The notes below the pieces were generated by a model. The model saw nothing but the letters and a program-made list of their open reading frames with translations. It did no database searches and was not told the DNA's origin. Position numbers and translations under genes: made by a program. Below, one piece after another: positions 40,397-49,646 of a DNA stretch of 64,000 nucleotides (positions within the stretch are counted from its first letter, which is position 1; each line of letters opens with the position of its first letter). The stretch comes from CAVQGF01 sp045807945 (GTDB lineage Bacteria > Acidobacteriota > Terriglobia > Terriglobales > Acidobacteriaceae): assembly GCA_045807945.1 (NCBI GenBank), contig JBJMGI010000097.1:72279-136278 (forward strand). Direction: 5' to 3'.

Positions 40397-42757
40397 ATGA
40401 AGCTAAAGCAACTGCTGGGTATTCTCTTGCTGTGCATGGTGTGCACCACCGTGGCAGCAGCAGCCGGAACGCAACTGACGCAGGTCAGCGCCAAGCACGA
40501 TGGCGGCACGACCCTGGTCAGCATCCAGGCGACCGGTTCCTTCACGCATACCGAGTACCGTCCATCTGAAAACCTGCTGCTCGTTGATATGGCAGGCGTC
40601 TCCATCGCCAAGCTTGGCGGGAAGACGCATCTGCTCAACGCAGCGAACGTTGTCGGCTACCGCGCCCTCGAGTACAGGGCGAGCAGCGGCAGCACGATCG
40701 CGCGGATTGAGCTCACGGTGGCGAAGAACGCCGGCATCAGCGTCTCCGACGCGGACCACGCGCTCCTAGTGAAAGTGACCGGGCCGCAAGGCGAAGCCAG
40801 CGCCGCACCCGTAGCAGCGCCTTCCGTCGCCACTTCCGCAAAGACTGCCAGCGTGAAGAACTTGGCCGTCGTGCGCGGCAAGAGCGGCATGCAGGTCGAG
40901 ATCGTGGCCAGCGCTCCGATCACGCCGCAAGCGATGAAGCTCTCTTCGCCTGACCGCGTGGTGCTCGATCTTCCGAACACCGTGCCGGCCGCGAAGCGCG
41001 AACTTTCCGTCAACGGCAGCGACATCAAGATGGTGCGCATGGCGCGCTTCCAGGTGAACCCGCCGGTCACTCGCGTCGTCATCGACCTCGCTGGGAACCG
41101 TGACTACGAAGTCGTCCCCAGCGGCAACAAGATCATTCTCAAGCTCCATGAGGCAAAGGCTGAACTTGCCGTCATGCCTGAAACTCCTGCAACAGTAGCG
41201 GCCGCACCTGCGCCTGCTCCCGCTGCGGTAGCAACAGCGACAACGACGACCGAGCCGGCTCGAGCGCCCGCAAAGAATGAATTGGTCGTGCTGGCGGCTC
41301 CTGTTCCGGCGCCTCAGCCTACTAAGGTTGACGCGTCCGCTCGCGCTGCCGATGCTGCCTCAAAGTTCTACGCACAACCTCAGGGCGAAGTCATGCCGGC
41401 CACCAGCGCTTCCTTGAACTCGGCGCAGCCGGTGAACTTCCTTATCCCGCAGCAGGCCGCCGCTCCGGTCGCTACCGCTTCCAGCGCCCGACGCTACACC
41501 GGCGAGCCGATTTCGGTGAACCTGAAGGATGTTGACCTGAAAGATTTCTTCCGCCTCATCCACGAGATCAGCGGCTTGAACGTGGTTTTGGATCCCGGCG
41601 TTTCGGGCAGCCTCACCATCGTTCTCGATGATGTGCCGTGGGACCAGGCACTCGACATAGTACTGTCGAACAACAACCTGGATCGCCAGCTTGACGGCAA
41701 CGTTCTGCGCATCGCTCGCGTGGACACGATCCGCCGCGAAGCGGAAGCCAAGCGCGCGCAGTTGGACGCGGTCGCGCTGGCTGTGCCCAAGGTCACCGTC
41801 ACCCGTTTCCTGAGCTACGCGAGATCGGACGAGGTCGTCCCCACGCTGAAGAAATTCATCTCGGCGCGTGGTGAGATCATCTCCGACAAGCGCACCAACT
41901 CGCTCATCATCGAAGACATTCCGAGCACCATTCCTCGCGTGGACGAATTGCTCACCAAGCTTGACCGCAAGACGCCGGAAGTTGAGATTGAAGCTCGCGT
42001 CGTCGCGGCAACTCGTAGCTATGCGCGCGACATCGGCGTGCAAATCGGCTTCGGTTGGGGCAACAGCGCCACCGCAGTCGGTGGAACCAGCCAGGTTGGC
42101 ACCTCGCCGATCACGGCTGGCACTGCCGGCGCGCCGCAGTACATCCTTTCGGGCGGCGGCAGCGCTGGTGGCGGCGCCATCCCCTTGTTCTCTAACCTCG
42201 GTGCGACTGGCCCGACCAGCGGTCTCAGCTTCATAACCCGCGATAACAACGTTCGCCTTGACGCCATTCTTACCATGGCGGAATCGCGTGGGTTGCTGAA
42301 GATCCTGTCGCGTCCTCGCATCGTCACCCAGAACAACATCCAGGCGACGGTGCGTCAAGGCGTCAAGCTGCCTATCGTTACGTCGGCTCAGTTGGGTGGT
42401 CCTCCGACCGTCACCTACGTGGACGCGTTCCTGCGCCTCACGGTGACGCCGCAGATCACTTCGGAGTCCACCATCTTCCTGAACGTCGACGTGGAAAACA
42501 CCACGCCTGACCTCAGCCAGGCGGTCTCTGGTAACCCGGCGTTGCTGACGCAACAGGCTACAACCCAGGTCCTGGTCACTGACGGCGGCACGGTGGTCCT
42601 AGGCGGCGTCATCCGCACCCAGAACCAGATCAACATCCAGCAGGTTCCGTTGCTGGGCGACCTCCCGCTGCTTGGCGATTTGTTCAAGCACCGCGCGGTC
42701 AAGACGGAAACTCAGGAGCTGATCTTCTTCATCACTCCGAAGATCATCACGACATAA
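40397..42757 (+). CDS. pilQ: Type IV pilus secretin PilQ
   Basis: 786-residue outer-membrane channel for the pilus. Order: signal peptide (to about residue 23), two AMIN domains that bind peptidoglycan (about 28-135 and 153-252), an Ala/Pro linker (255-370), the secretin/TonB short N-terminal domain (ISVNLKDVDLKDFFRLIHEI, about 375-445), an N1/NolW domain, and the secretin core (about 535-785) with a Gly/Ser-rich insert near residue 585 and the conserved end VPLLGDLPLLGDLFKHR. It is terminated by the hairpin at 42779-42805. Confidence 0.96.
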   Translation: MKLKQLLGILLLCMVCTTVAAAAGTQLTQVSAKHDGGTTLVSIQATGSFTHTEYRPSENLLLVDMAGVSIAKLGGKTHLLNAANVVGYRALEYRASSGSTIARIELTVAKNAGISVSDADHALLVKVTGPQGEASAAPVAAPSVATSAKTASVKNLAVVRGKSGMQVEIVASAPITPQAMKLSSPDRVVLDLPNTVPAAKRELSVNGSDIKMVRMARFQVNPPVTRVVIDLAGNRDYEVVPSGNKIILKLHEAKAELAVMPETPATVAAAPAPAPAAVATATTTTEPARAPAKNELVVLAAPVPAPQPTKVDASARAADAASKFYAQPQGEVMPATSASLNSAQPVNFLIPQQAAAPVATASSARRYTGEPISVNLKDVDLKDFFRLIHEISGLNVVLDPGVSGSLTIVLDDVPWDQALDIVLSNNNLDRQLDGNVLRIARVDTIRREAEAKRAQLDAVALAVPKVTVTRFLSYARSDEVVPTLKKFISARGEIISDKRTNSLIIEDIPSTIPRVDELLTKLDRKTPEVEIEARVVAATRSYARDIGVQIGFGWGNSATAVGGTSQVGTSPITAGTAGAPQYILSGGGSAGGGAIPLFSNLGATGPTSGLSFITRDNNVRLDAILTMAESRGLLKILSRPRIVTQNNIQATVRQGVKLPIVTSAQLGGPPTVTYVDAFLRLTVTPQITSESTIFLNVDVENTTPDLSQAVSGNPALLTQQATTQVLVTDGGTVVLGGVIRTQNQINIQQVPLLGDLPLLGDLFKHRAVKTETQELIFFITPKIITT

Positions 42758-42778
42758 CGCAGTCCAAACCTCTTACCC

Positions 42779-42805
42779 AAGCCCCCGGTTTACAATCGGG
42801 GGCTT
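42779..42805 (+). terminator. Terminator of the pil operon, with a -10-like loop
   Basis: Nine-pair stem AAGCCCCCG / CGGGGGCTT with the loop GTTTACAAT and a T-rich tail (GCTTTTT). The loop contains TACAAT (42791-42796), which fits a -10 element for the M24 peptidase gene starting at 42819. Confidence 0.9.
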
Positions 42806-42818
42806 GCTTTTTCTCCCC

Positions 42819-43892
42819 ATGAATCACAGGCGCCGCATCAACGAGCTGCAGCACCGGTTGGAGAAGCTCAGGGTGGAGTATCTGCTCGTCACCCACATGC
42901 CCAACGTGCGCTACCTCTCCGGATTCACCGGCAGCTCAGGCGCACTCCTGGTGGGTCCGGCAAGCGCTGCACTCTTCACCGATGGGCGCTACACGTTGCA
43001 GGCTAAGCAGGAAGCCAAGCACACACGTGTTCGCATTGCGCGCGGAAACGCTGCAGGCGCTGCATTAGCAAGCCTCAAGGGAGGCCGTAAGCCCGCTATC
43101 GGCTTCGAAGCCGACCACTTGTCGGTTGCTTCTCACGCCACTCTCCGCGAAGCGTCTTCGAATGTCAGGCTGAAGCCCAGCTCGGGCGTCTTGGAACGCA
43201 TGCGGATGATCAAAGATCCCGAAGAGATCGTGCAGCTCCAGGCCGCGGTCATGCTGGCTTCCGGCCTCTTCGAGGTTCTGCTGCATGGGATCAAGCCAGG
43301 GACCAGCGAAAGCCATGTTGCGGCGGAGCTTGAGTACGTGGCCCGGCGCTCGGGTGCAGAAGGAATGTCGTTTGAGAGCATCGTTGCTGCGGGGGAGCGC
43401 TCCGCCATGCCGCACGGGGTCGCTTCGGAAAACCCTATCCCGCCAAGCGGATTCGTAGTCCTAGATTACGGTGTTATACTCGCTGGTTATTGTTCGGACA
43501 TGACTCGCACCGTACACGTGGGTCCTCCGGGACAAAAGCAGAAGGCCCTATACCAGGCCGTTCTAGATGCTCAGCTGGCTGCAATCTCTGCCGTACACCC
43601 AGGGCAGGAGGCTGGCAAAGTGGACCAAGCCGCAAGAAAAGTGCTGAAGAGAGCGGGGTTTGCTTCACACTTTACCCATTCCACCGGGCACGGAGTGGGA
43701 CTCGAGATACATGAACCTCCAAGGCTCGGCAAAGGCCAGAAGGAGCTGCTTAAGCCCGGAATGGTCATTACCATTGAGCCTGGCGCGTACGTGCCGGGGT
43801 TGGGCGGAGTCAGGATCGAGGACATGGTTTTAGTCACCGAAACCGGTTGCCAGGTTCTTACGCCGACTGCAAAAGAGCTGCTGACGCTGTAA
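42819..43892 (+). CDS. pepP: M24 family Xaa-Pro aminopeptidase
   Basis: 357 residues from the ATG at 42819; an in-frame TTG five codons upstream falls in the terminator tail. N-terminal creatinase-like domain (YLLVTHMPNVRYLSGFTGSS) followed by the pita-bread metallopeptidase domain. All metal ligands are present: Asp in VLDYGVILAGY and SDMTRTVH, His in HSTGHGVGLEIHEPP, Glu in ITIEPGAYVPG and Glu in GVRIEDMVL. It removes an N-terminal residue before proline in cytoplasmic peptides. It probably starts a transcript that continues into accB. Confidence 0.92.
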   Translation: MNHRRRINELQHRLEKLRVEYLLVTHMPNVRYLSGFTGSSGALLVGPASAALFTDGRYTLQAKQEAKHTRVRIARGNAAGAALASLKGGRKPAIGFEADHLSVASHATLREASSNVRLKPSSGVLERMRMIKDPEEIVQLQAAVMLASGLFEVLLHGIKPGTSESHVAAELEYVARRSGAEGMSFESIVAAGERSAMPHGVASENPIPPSGFVVLDYGVILAGYCSDMTRTVHVGPPGQKQKALYQAVLDAQLAAISAVHPGQEAGKVDQAARKVLKRAGFASHFTHSTGHGVGLEIHEPPRLGKGQKELLKPGMVITIEPGAYVPGLGGVRIEDMVLVTETGCQVLTPTAKELLTL

Positions 43893-43919
43893 AGATTTGG
43901 TTAGAGATTCGCACATCGA

Positions 43920-44411
43920 ATGAACCAAAAAGAACTCAAAGAACTAATAGACTTTCTCGTCGAGAAAGACATCACCGAGTTTGAACTCGAACGCGGCGAT
44001 CTGAAAGTGCGCGTGAAGCGCGGCGCCGAGCCGGCGATCGTACACATGGCAGCGCCAGCCCCCGTCGCCGCTGCTCCCGCTCCCGTCGCTGCAGCCATGT
44101 CCCCAGCCGCAGGCGCACCGCCGCAAGCTGCAGCTCCTGCCGCTCCCGCGGAAGCTGCCGAAGAAGCCGGGCTGCATATCGTAAAATCTCCCATCGTCGG
44201 CACCTACTACGAAGCGCCATCGCCCGGTTCGCCGCCCTTCATCAAGGTAGGCGACACAGTCGCAGTCGGACAGGTGCTGTGCATCGTTGAGGCCATGAAG
44301 CTGATGAACGAGATCGAGTCCGACGTTGCCGGAGAGATCGTCAAGATGCTGGTCACGAACAATCAGCCTGTCGAATACGGCCAGTCGCTGTTCGCTATCC
44401 GGCCAAGATAA
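43920..44411 (+). CDS. accB: Biotin carboxyl carrier protein of acetyl-CoA carboxylase
   Basis: 163 residues. An N-terminal helical region binds AccC (residues 1-35), an Ala/Pro-rich flexible linker spans 41-82, and the biotinyl domain carries the EAMKLMN motif with Lys127 as the biotin attachment site. Length is normal. It hands carboxybiotin between biotin carboxylase and the AccAD transferase, which is not in this window. The stop overlaps the accC start (TAATG). Confidence 0.96.
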   Translation: MNQKELKELIDFLVEKDITEFELERGDLKVRVKRGAEPAIVHMAAPAPVAAAPAPVAAAMSPAAGAPPQAAAPAAPAEAAEEAGLHIVKSPIVGTYYEAPSPGSPPFIKVGDTVAVGQVLCIVEAMKLMNEIESDVAGEIVKMLVTNNQPVEYGQSLFAIRPR

Positions 44412-45796
44412 TGTTCAAGAAGATCCTCATCGCCAATCGCGGCGAGATCGCCCTTCGCGTCATCTGCGCCTGCAAAGAGCTCGGCATCAAGACGGTCGCC
44501 GTTTACAGCGAAGCCGACCGTAATTCTCTGCACGTCCGCTTTGCCGACGAAGCCATCTGCATCGGCCCGCCGCGCTCTTCCGAAAGTTACCTGAACATTC
44601 CTGCTGTCATCAGCGCCGCTGAGATCTGCAACGTGGACGCGATCCACCCGGGCTACGGCCTGCTGAGCGAGAACGCGAACTTCGCAGAGGTTTGCGAGAC
44701 GAGCCACGTCAAGTTCATCGGACCGTCTCCTGAAGTCATCCGCTTGATGGGAGAAAAAGAAAAAGCCCGCATGGCCATGAAGAAGGCCGGCGTACCCATT
44801 CTGCCCGGCTCGGAAGGCGTTATTCAGAGCGTGGACGAAGCGATGGAGTGGGCGAAGCAGACCGGCTACCCCGTCATCGTGAAGGCCTCGGCCGGCGGCG
44901 GCGGTCGCGGCATGCGCGTCATCCGAGAAGAAAATGAGTTGCCAAACATGTTCAACGCCGCCCAGACCGAAGCTGCCAATGCCTTCGGCAACGGCGACCT
45001 CTACATGGAGAAGTTCATCGAGCAGCCGCGCCACATCGAGTTCCAGATCATGGGCGACGCCTACGGCAACGTGGTCAGCTTTGGCGAGCGCGAGTGCAGC
45101 ATCCAGCGGCGGCACCAGAAGCTGCTCGAAGAATCACCATCTCTGCAGGTCACGCCCGAGATGCGCGACGAGATCGGCCAGAAGCTGATTACAACGTTAA
45201 GCGAGATCGGTTATGTGACCGCAGGGACCGTCGAGTTCCTAATGGACGAGGACCGCAGCCTCCACTTCATCGAGATGAACACGCGCATCCAGGTGGAGCA
45301 TCCCGTCACCGAGATGGTGACAGGCATCGACCTAGTGAAAGCGCAGATACTGGTGGCCGCGGGCGAGCGCATGGATAACGTGCTCCCGAAAAAGAAGATT
45401 GAAATGCGCGGGCATGCCATCGAGTGCCGCATCAACGCCGAGCATCCTGAGAAGTTCACTCCCTCGGCGGGCAAGATTACTGCGTTCCACGCTCCGGGCG
45501 GTACCGGTGTTCGGGTGGATAGCGCCGCCTATGCTGAGGGCGTGATCCCGCCGTACTACGATTCGCTGATCGCGAAGTTGATCACGCATGGCAAGGACCG
45601 CGCAGAAGCTATTTCGCGAATGAAACGCGCACTTGAGATGTTCATAGTGCAGGGAATCCAGACCACGATTCCGCTGCACCGTCTGATTGTTGCCGATGAA
45701 GAATTCCAGGCCGGCCGCTTCGACACCAAATTCATGGAGCGTTTCCTCGCGCGCCGCCAGCAACACACTGCTGAGAAGACTGCCCTCGGGGTTTGA
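44411..45796 (+). CDS. accC: Biotin carboxylase of acetyl-CoA carboxylase
   Basis: 461 residues, slightly longer than the usual ~449. It starts FKKILIANRGEIALRVICAC and has the ATP-grasp core with VKASAGGGGRGMRVI as the glycine loop, ECSIQRRHQKLLEESPS near residue 231, and the catalytic FIEMNTRIQVEHPVTE block. It carboxylates biotin on AccB using ATP and bicarbonate, the first step of fatty acid synthesis. Coupled to accB, and followed six bases later by thiE. Confidence 0.97.
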   Translation: MFKKILIANRGEIALRVICACKELGIKTVAVYSEADRNSLHVRFADEAICIGPPRSSESYLNIPAVISAAEICNVDAIHPGYGLLSENANFAEVCETSHVKFIGPSPEVIRLMGEKEKARMAMKKAGVPILPGSEGVIQSVDEAMEWAKQTGYPVIVKASAGGGGRGMRVIREENELPNMFNAAQTEAANAFGNGDLYMEKFIEQPRHIEFQIMGDAYGNVVSFGERECSIQRRHQKLLEESPSLQVTPEMRDEIGQKLITTLSEIGYVTAGTVEFLMDEDRSLHFIEMNTRIQVEHPVTEMVTGIDLVKAQILVAAGERMDNVLPKKKIEMRGHAIECRINAEHPEKFTPSAGKITAFHAPGGTGVRVDSAAYAEGVIPPYYDSLIAKLITHGKDRAEAISRMKRALEMFIVQGIQTTIPLHRLIVADEEFQAGRFDTKFMERFLARRQQHTAEKTALGV

Positions 45797-45802
45797 GGCT
45801 CC

Positions 45803-46411
45803 ATGCTGCCGCGAATCTACCCCATCGTGGACGCATCGAATTTCGACACCCAGCACGACCTTCTCGCTTTCGCTCGCCAACTCGCCTTGGGCGGCGCCAC
45901 CCTGATTCAATATCGCAATAAGAAGAGAAGCGCGCGTCAGATGCTCAGCGACACTCGCAATCTGCGGCTTGCGTCCGAAGAAAAGGTCCGGTGGATCATG
46001 AATGACCGCGCCGACCTTTGTCTTGCCGCCGGATTCGACGGGGTCCACCTTGGCCAGGACGACCTCTCGCCGGAAGGTGCACGCAAGCTGGTAAAGGAAG
46101 GGAAGTGGATAGGCGTTTCGTCCCACTCGGTCCAACAGGCCATTGCCGCCGACGCGACCACAGCCGATTACATCGCAGTCGGTCCCATCTTTGCGACGAG
46201 CAGCAAAGAGCGGTCCGATCCGGCAGTCGGGCTAGAAGGATTGAACAAGGTCCGCGCGGCCACCCGCAAACCGCTGGTCGCTATCGGAGGAATCACCCTC
46301 GCTAACTGTCGCTCCGTGATCGATGCCGGTGCCGACTCCGTAGCGGTGATCTCAGCTCTACTGGCGTCTCCGGCAAAAACAGTTGAGGATTTTATTCGTG
46401 TTTTAATGTAA
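45803..46411 (+). CDS. thiE: Thiamine-phosphate synthase
   Basis: 202-residue TIM-barrel enzyme that joins hydroxymethylpyrimidine diphosphate and thiazole phosphate. Family motifs: GGATLIQYRNKKRSARQM (about residues 30-47), IMNDRADLCLAAGFDGVHLG, YIAVGPIFATSSKE with the diphosphate-binding loop, and VAIGGITLANCRSVIDAGA. It sits in an accBC-thiE run with no other thiamine genes nearby. A GAGG precedes the ATG. Function is confident; TenI-like proteins share the fold, but the conserved substrate residues here fit ThiE. Confidence 0.9.
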   Translation: MLPRIYPIVDASNFDTQHDLLAFARQLALGGATLIQYRNKKRSARQMLSDTRNLRLASEEKVRWIMNDRADLCLAAGFDGVHLGQDDLSPEGARKLVKEGKWIGVSSHSVQQAIAADATTADYIAVGPIFATSSKERSDPAVGLEGLNKVRAATRKPLVAIGGITLANCRSVIDAGADSVAVISALLASPAKTVEDFIRVLM

Positions 46412-46428
46412 AAAGAGTAACCGCCCCT

Positions 46429-47943
46429 ATGGACTCTCAGGCCGCGCAGACTGCCCAGAACCTCGAACTGGTAAAAGGATTAGGCCTCACCAGCGCCACC
46501 ACGCTGGTTATGGGGTCAATGATCGGCTCGGGGATCTTCATCGTCTCGGCCGACATTGCGCGCATGACCGACTCGCCCGCGCTGTTGATTGCCGCCTGGG
46601 TGGTTACTGGGTTCATGACCATCACTGGCGCGCTCTGCTATGGCGAGCTTGCCGCCATGATGCCCAAAGCCGGCGGCCAGTATGTCTTCCTGCGCGAAGC
46701 TCTTGGCCCGCTCTGGGGCTTTCTCTACGGATGGACCCTCTTCCTTGTTATTCAGACCGGAACGATAGCTGCCGTCGGCGTTGCCTTCGGAAAGTTCCTC
46801 GGCTACTTTTTCCCCAGCGTCTCGGCAGACAATTGGATCCTGCACATCCCGCCGTTTCACATTGGCGGCATGGCCTTCGACCGCGTGGGGCTGACGACGC
46901 AGAGCCTATCGGGCATCGTTATTGTTCTGCTGCTCACCTTTATTAACGTTTTCGGCGTGCGCACCGGGGCGATCGTGCAGAACATCTTCACCGTCGCGAA
47001 GGTCGGCTCACTGGCGCTCTTGATCGTGGTTGCCGTGTTTGTTGGAGCAAACTATCAGGCGATCACTCAGAACTTTGGAGATTTCTGGCGGAACGCATCG
47101 CTCAGCGCGATTCATCCCATTGACATGCCTGGTGGCGGGATCGCGTTGGTAGGCACCCTAGTCGTGATCGCCGTCGCTCAGACAGGTTCTCTGTTCTCGG
47201 CAGATGCCTGGAACAACGTGACCTTCACCGCGGCCGAAGTGAAGAATCCCAGCCGCAACCTGCCGCTGGCATTATCCCTGGGTACGGGCATTGTGATCGC
47301 TTTGTACATAGCGGTGAACTTCGTCTACCTGATGGTCCTACCGCTGCATGGCGACAAGTTCGGATTCTCCGACATGGCTCGTGGTATCCAGTACGCGAAC
47401 GAAGACCGCGTCGGTACCGCCGTGATGTTGCAGATGTTTGGTGCGACTGGCGCGGCCGTGATGGCTGTCGCCATCTTGATCTCGACCTTCGGATGCAACA
47501 ACGGCCTCATCCTATCGGGAGCGCGCGTCTATTACGCGATGGCGAAGGACAATCTCTTCTTCAAGTCCGTTGGGAAGCTTCACCCCGTCTACAAGACGCC
47601 TGTGATGGCGTTAGTGATCCAAGCCGTCTGGACCTGTGTTCTGTGCCTTTCTGGGACCTATGGGAATCTGCTCGACTACATCGTCTTCGCCGTACTTATC
47701 TTTTATATCCTCACCATTTTCAGTCTATTCGTCCTCAGAAAGCGGCGTCCTGAGGCTGAGCGCCCCTACAAGGCCGTGGGATATCCTGTGTTGCCGGCCG
47801 TGTATATCGTGCTGGCACTCTTCATCGATATAGTATTGCTGCGCTACAAGACGCAGTACTCGATGGCGGGACTGGTCATCGTACTGCTTGGCGTTCCGAT
47901 CTACTTCATTTGGTCACGCAGAAACCAGGCGGCAACCGTCTAA
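46429..47943 (+). CDS. APC-family amino acid transporter
   Basis: 504-residue inner-membrane protein with about 12 helices. The first helix carries the substrate-binding break GSMIGSGIFIVSADI, the hallmark of the amino acid-polyamine-organocation superfamily. An early segment MPKAGGQYVFLREALGPLWG and a helix-6 region SLFSADAWNNVTFTAAEVKN also fit. It resembles L-type exchangers and related permeases. The substrate cannot be assigned. It is followed after 16 bases by a second APC transporter, so the two are probably co-transcribed. Confidence 0.9.
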   Translation: MDSQAAQTAQNLELVKGLGLTSATTLVMGSMIGSGIFIVSADIARMTDSPALLIAAWVVTGFMTITGALCYGELAAMMPKAGGQYVFLREALGPLWGFLYGWTLFLVIQTGTIAAVGVAFGKFLGYFFPSVSADNWILHIPPFHIGGMAFDRVGLTTQSLSGIVIVLLLTFINVFGVRTGAIVQNIFTVAKVGSLALLIVVAVFVGANYQAITQNFGDFWRNASLSAIHPIDMPGGGIALVGTLVVIAVAQTGSLFSADAWNNVTFTAAEVKNPSRNLPLALSLGTGIVIALYIAVNFVYLMVLPLHGDKFGFSDMARGIQYANEDRVGTAVMLQMFGATGAAVMAVAILISTFGCNNGLILSGARVYYAMAKDNLFFKSVGKLHPVYKTPVMALVIQAVWTCVLCLSGTYGNLLDYIVFAVLIFYILTIFSLFVLRKRRPEAERPYKAVGYPVLPAVYIVLALFIDIVLLRYKTQYSMAGLVIVLLGVPIYFIWSRRNQAATV

Positions 47944-47959
47944 TACCTAAGGAGATTGA

Positions 47960-49573
47960 ATGGCTGATTTATTTGCTAAAAAGCCGCTTGCGGCTTTAAT
48001 GGCTGAGGCTCAAGAGACAGGAGAGCACAGCCTGAAGCGCACGCTGGGGCCTTTTCAACTCACCGCGCTCGGCGTGGGTGCCGTGATCGGCGCGGGCATC
48101 TTTGTCCTTTCAGGGCTGGGCGCACATTATGCCGGCCCCGGGCTAATGATCTCTTTCGTGATTTCGGGCATGGGCTGCGCCTTTGCCGCTTTATGCTACG
48201 CGGAGTTCGCCGCCATGATCCCGTTAGCAGGTAGCGCCTACACCTATTCTTACGCAACGATGGGCGAGATATTCGCCTGGATCATCGGGTGGGACCTCAC
48301 GCTCGAGTACGCCATGGGTGCCAGCACGGTCTCATCCGGATGGTCGAATAACTTCGTCGAGATCTTGGACGTCCTCCACCTCAAAATGCCTCTGTGGCTT
48401 GCGTACGACCACTGGACTGGCCTGCGCATTGCTGAGAACGTGATCGCTCGCCAGATGGCTTCTGCGTCGGACGCGTCCCTTGTCGTCGGTACGCAGCCGT
48501 ATCTGGCCAAGGTCGCAGACATAATGTCAGTGCAATCGCCCGAGCTGCTGCAGCAAGCGCACACGCTCTTGAATGCGCCCACAATCTTCGGCCACGAGAT
48601 CGGCTTCAACCTGCCGGCCTTCGTTATCGCGCTCGTCATTACGGCTATTCTCGCTGTGGGAATCAAAGAGAGCGCCCGATTCAACTCGACCATCGTAGTC
48701 ATTAAGGTCGCGGTTGTTCTGTTTGTCATAGGTCTGGGTTTCAAGTACGTGAACTTCAGCAACTGGGGAACTGACTGGCATTCCTTCGCTCCATACGGCG
48801 CCGCAGGCATTGGGGCCGGAGCGGCTTACATTTTCTTTGCCTATATCGGCTTCGACGCCGTTTCGACGACGGCTCAAGAAGCCAAGAATCCGCAGCGCGA
48901 TCTGCCGATCGGCATCATCACGTCACTTCTAATCTGCACTTTGCTGTACATCATGGTGGCGGGCGTCCTTACCGGGATGGTGCCTTGGCGAGACGTTAAC
49001 ATCGAGGCTCCGGTATCGCGTGCGTTTTTGGATCGTGGTCTCGTCGGCGCCTCCCACATCATTACTTTGGGAGCTCTGGCGGGTCTTACCAGCGTCATGC
49101 TAGTGATGTTGTTGGGTCAGACCCGTGTTCTCTATGCAATGGCGAACGATGGACTGCTTCCGAAGAAGTTCTTCGCTGATATTCATCCGAAATTCCGAAC
49201 CCCCTACAAGAACACCCTCCTTGTGGGCCTGCTTGCTGCAATCGTGGGGAGTGTTACTCCCATCGACGACATCGGCAAGATGGTCAATATTGGGACCTTG
49301 CTCGCTTTCATCATTGTCTGCATCTCAGTGATGACTCTGCGACGCACCAATCCTGGACAGCATCGCCCCTTCCGGACTCCTTGGGTCCCGCTGGTTCCGA
49401 TCCTGGGCATCGTCTTCAACGGCTACATGATGTACAAGCTGGGCTGGGTAAACTGGGCACGCCTGATCATCTGGCTCGCGATCGGATTGGTCGTCTACTT
49501 TACGTACAGCCGTAAGCACAGCCGCGTGCAACAGGCGCTTGGCACGGGCACTCCTGCGGTAGCTGGCGACTGA
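47960..49573 (+). CDS. APC-family cationic amino acid transporter-like protein
   Basis: 537 residues, about 14 membrane segments, closest in pattern to the CAT subgroup. Helix 1 is GVGAVIGAGIFVLSGLGAHY, followed by AMIPLAGSAYTYSYATMGEI and the helix-6 block YIFFAYIGFDAVSTTAQEAK. A loop of about 60 residues (about 145-205) interrupts the usual helix 4-5 region. A strong Shine-Dalgarno (AAGGAGATTGA) precedes the ATG. Transport of a cationic or neutral amino acid is likely; the two adjacent paralogues may differ in substrate or direction. Confidence 0.9.
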   Translation: MADLFAKKPLAALMAEAQETGEHSLKRTLGPFQLTALGVGAVIGAGIFVLSGLGAHYAGPGLMISFVISGMGCAFAALCYAEFAAMIPLAGSAYTYSYATMGEIFAWIIGWDLTLEYAMGASTVSSGWSNNFVEILDVLHLKMPLWLAYDHWTGLRIAENVIARQMASASDASLVVGTQPYLAKVADIMSVQSPELLQQAHTLLNAPTIFGHEIGFNLPAFVIALVITAILAVGIKESARFNSTIVVIKVAVVLFVIGLGFKYVNFSNWGTDWHSFAPYGAAGIGAGAAYIFFAYIGFDAVSTTAQEAKNPQRDLPIGIITSLLICTLLYIMVAGVLTGMVPWRDVNIEAPVSRAFLDRGLVGASHIITLGALAGLTSVMLVMLLGQTRVLYAMANDGLLPKKFFADIHPKFRTPYKNTLLVGLLAAIVGSVTPIDDIGKMVNIGTLLAFIIVCISVMTLRRTNPGQHRPFRTPWVPLVPILGIVFNGYMMYKLGWVNWARLIIWLAIGLVVYFTYSRKHSRVQQALGTGTPAVAGD

Positions 49574-49592
49574 CGACTGGTCCTAAACCTCT

Positions 49593-49621
49593 GCCCTGCT
49601 GCGAAGTCCTCGCGGCAGGGC
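49593..49621 (+). terminator. Terminator after the amino acid transporter pair
   Basis: Eleven-pair stem GCCCTGCTGCG / CGCGGCAGGGC (one G-T pair) with a seven-base loop and a TTTTGCTTT tail. The next promoter hexamer begins nine bases further on. Confidence 0.92.
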
Positions 49622-49629
49622 TTTTGCTT

Positions 49630-49635
49630 TAGAAT
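49630..49635 (+). promoter_or_regulatory. -10 hexamer before the K+ channel gene
   Basis: TAGAAT, eleven bases before the ATG at 49647, directly after the preceding terminator's T-rich tail. Confidence 0.5.
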
Positions 49636-49646
49636 CACTCCTCCAC

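Noticed and set aside
41360..42553. 397-codon open frame antisense to pilQ
   Set aside because: It mirrors a GC-rich real gene; its product is Arg/Asp/Gly-rich with no family pattern and no start signals, while pilQ has complete domains.
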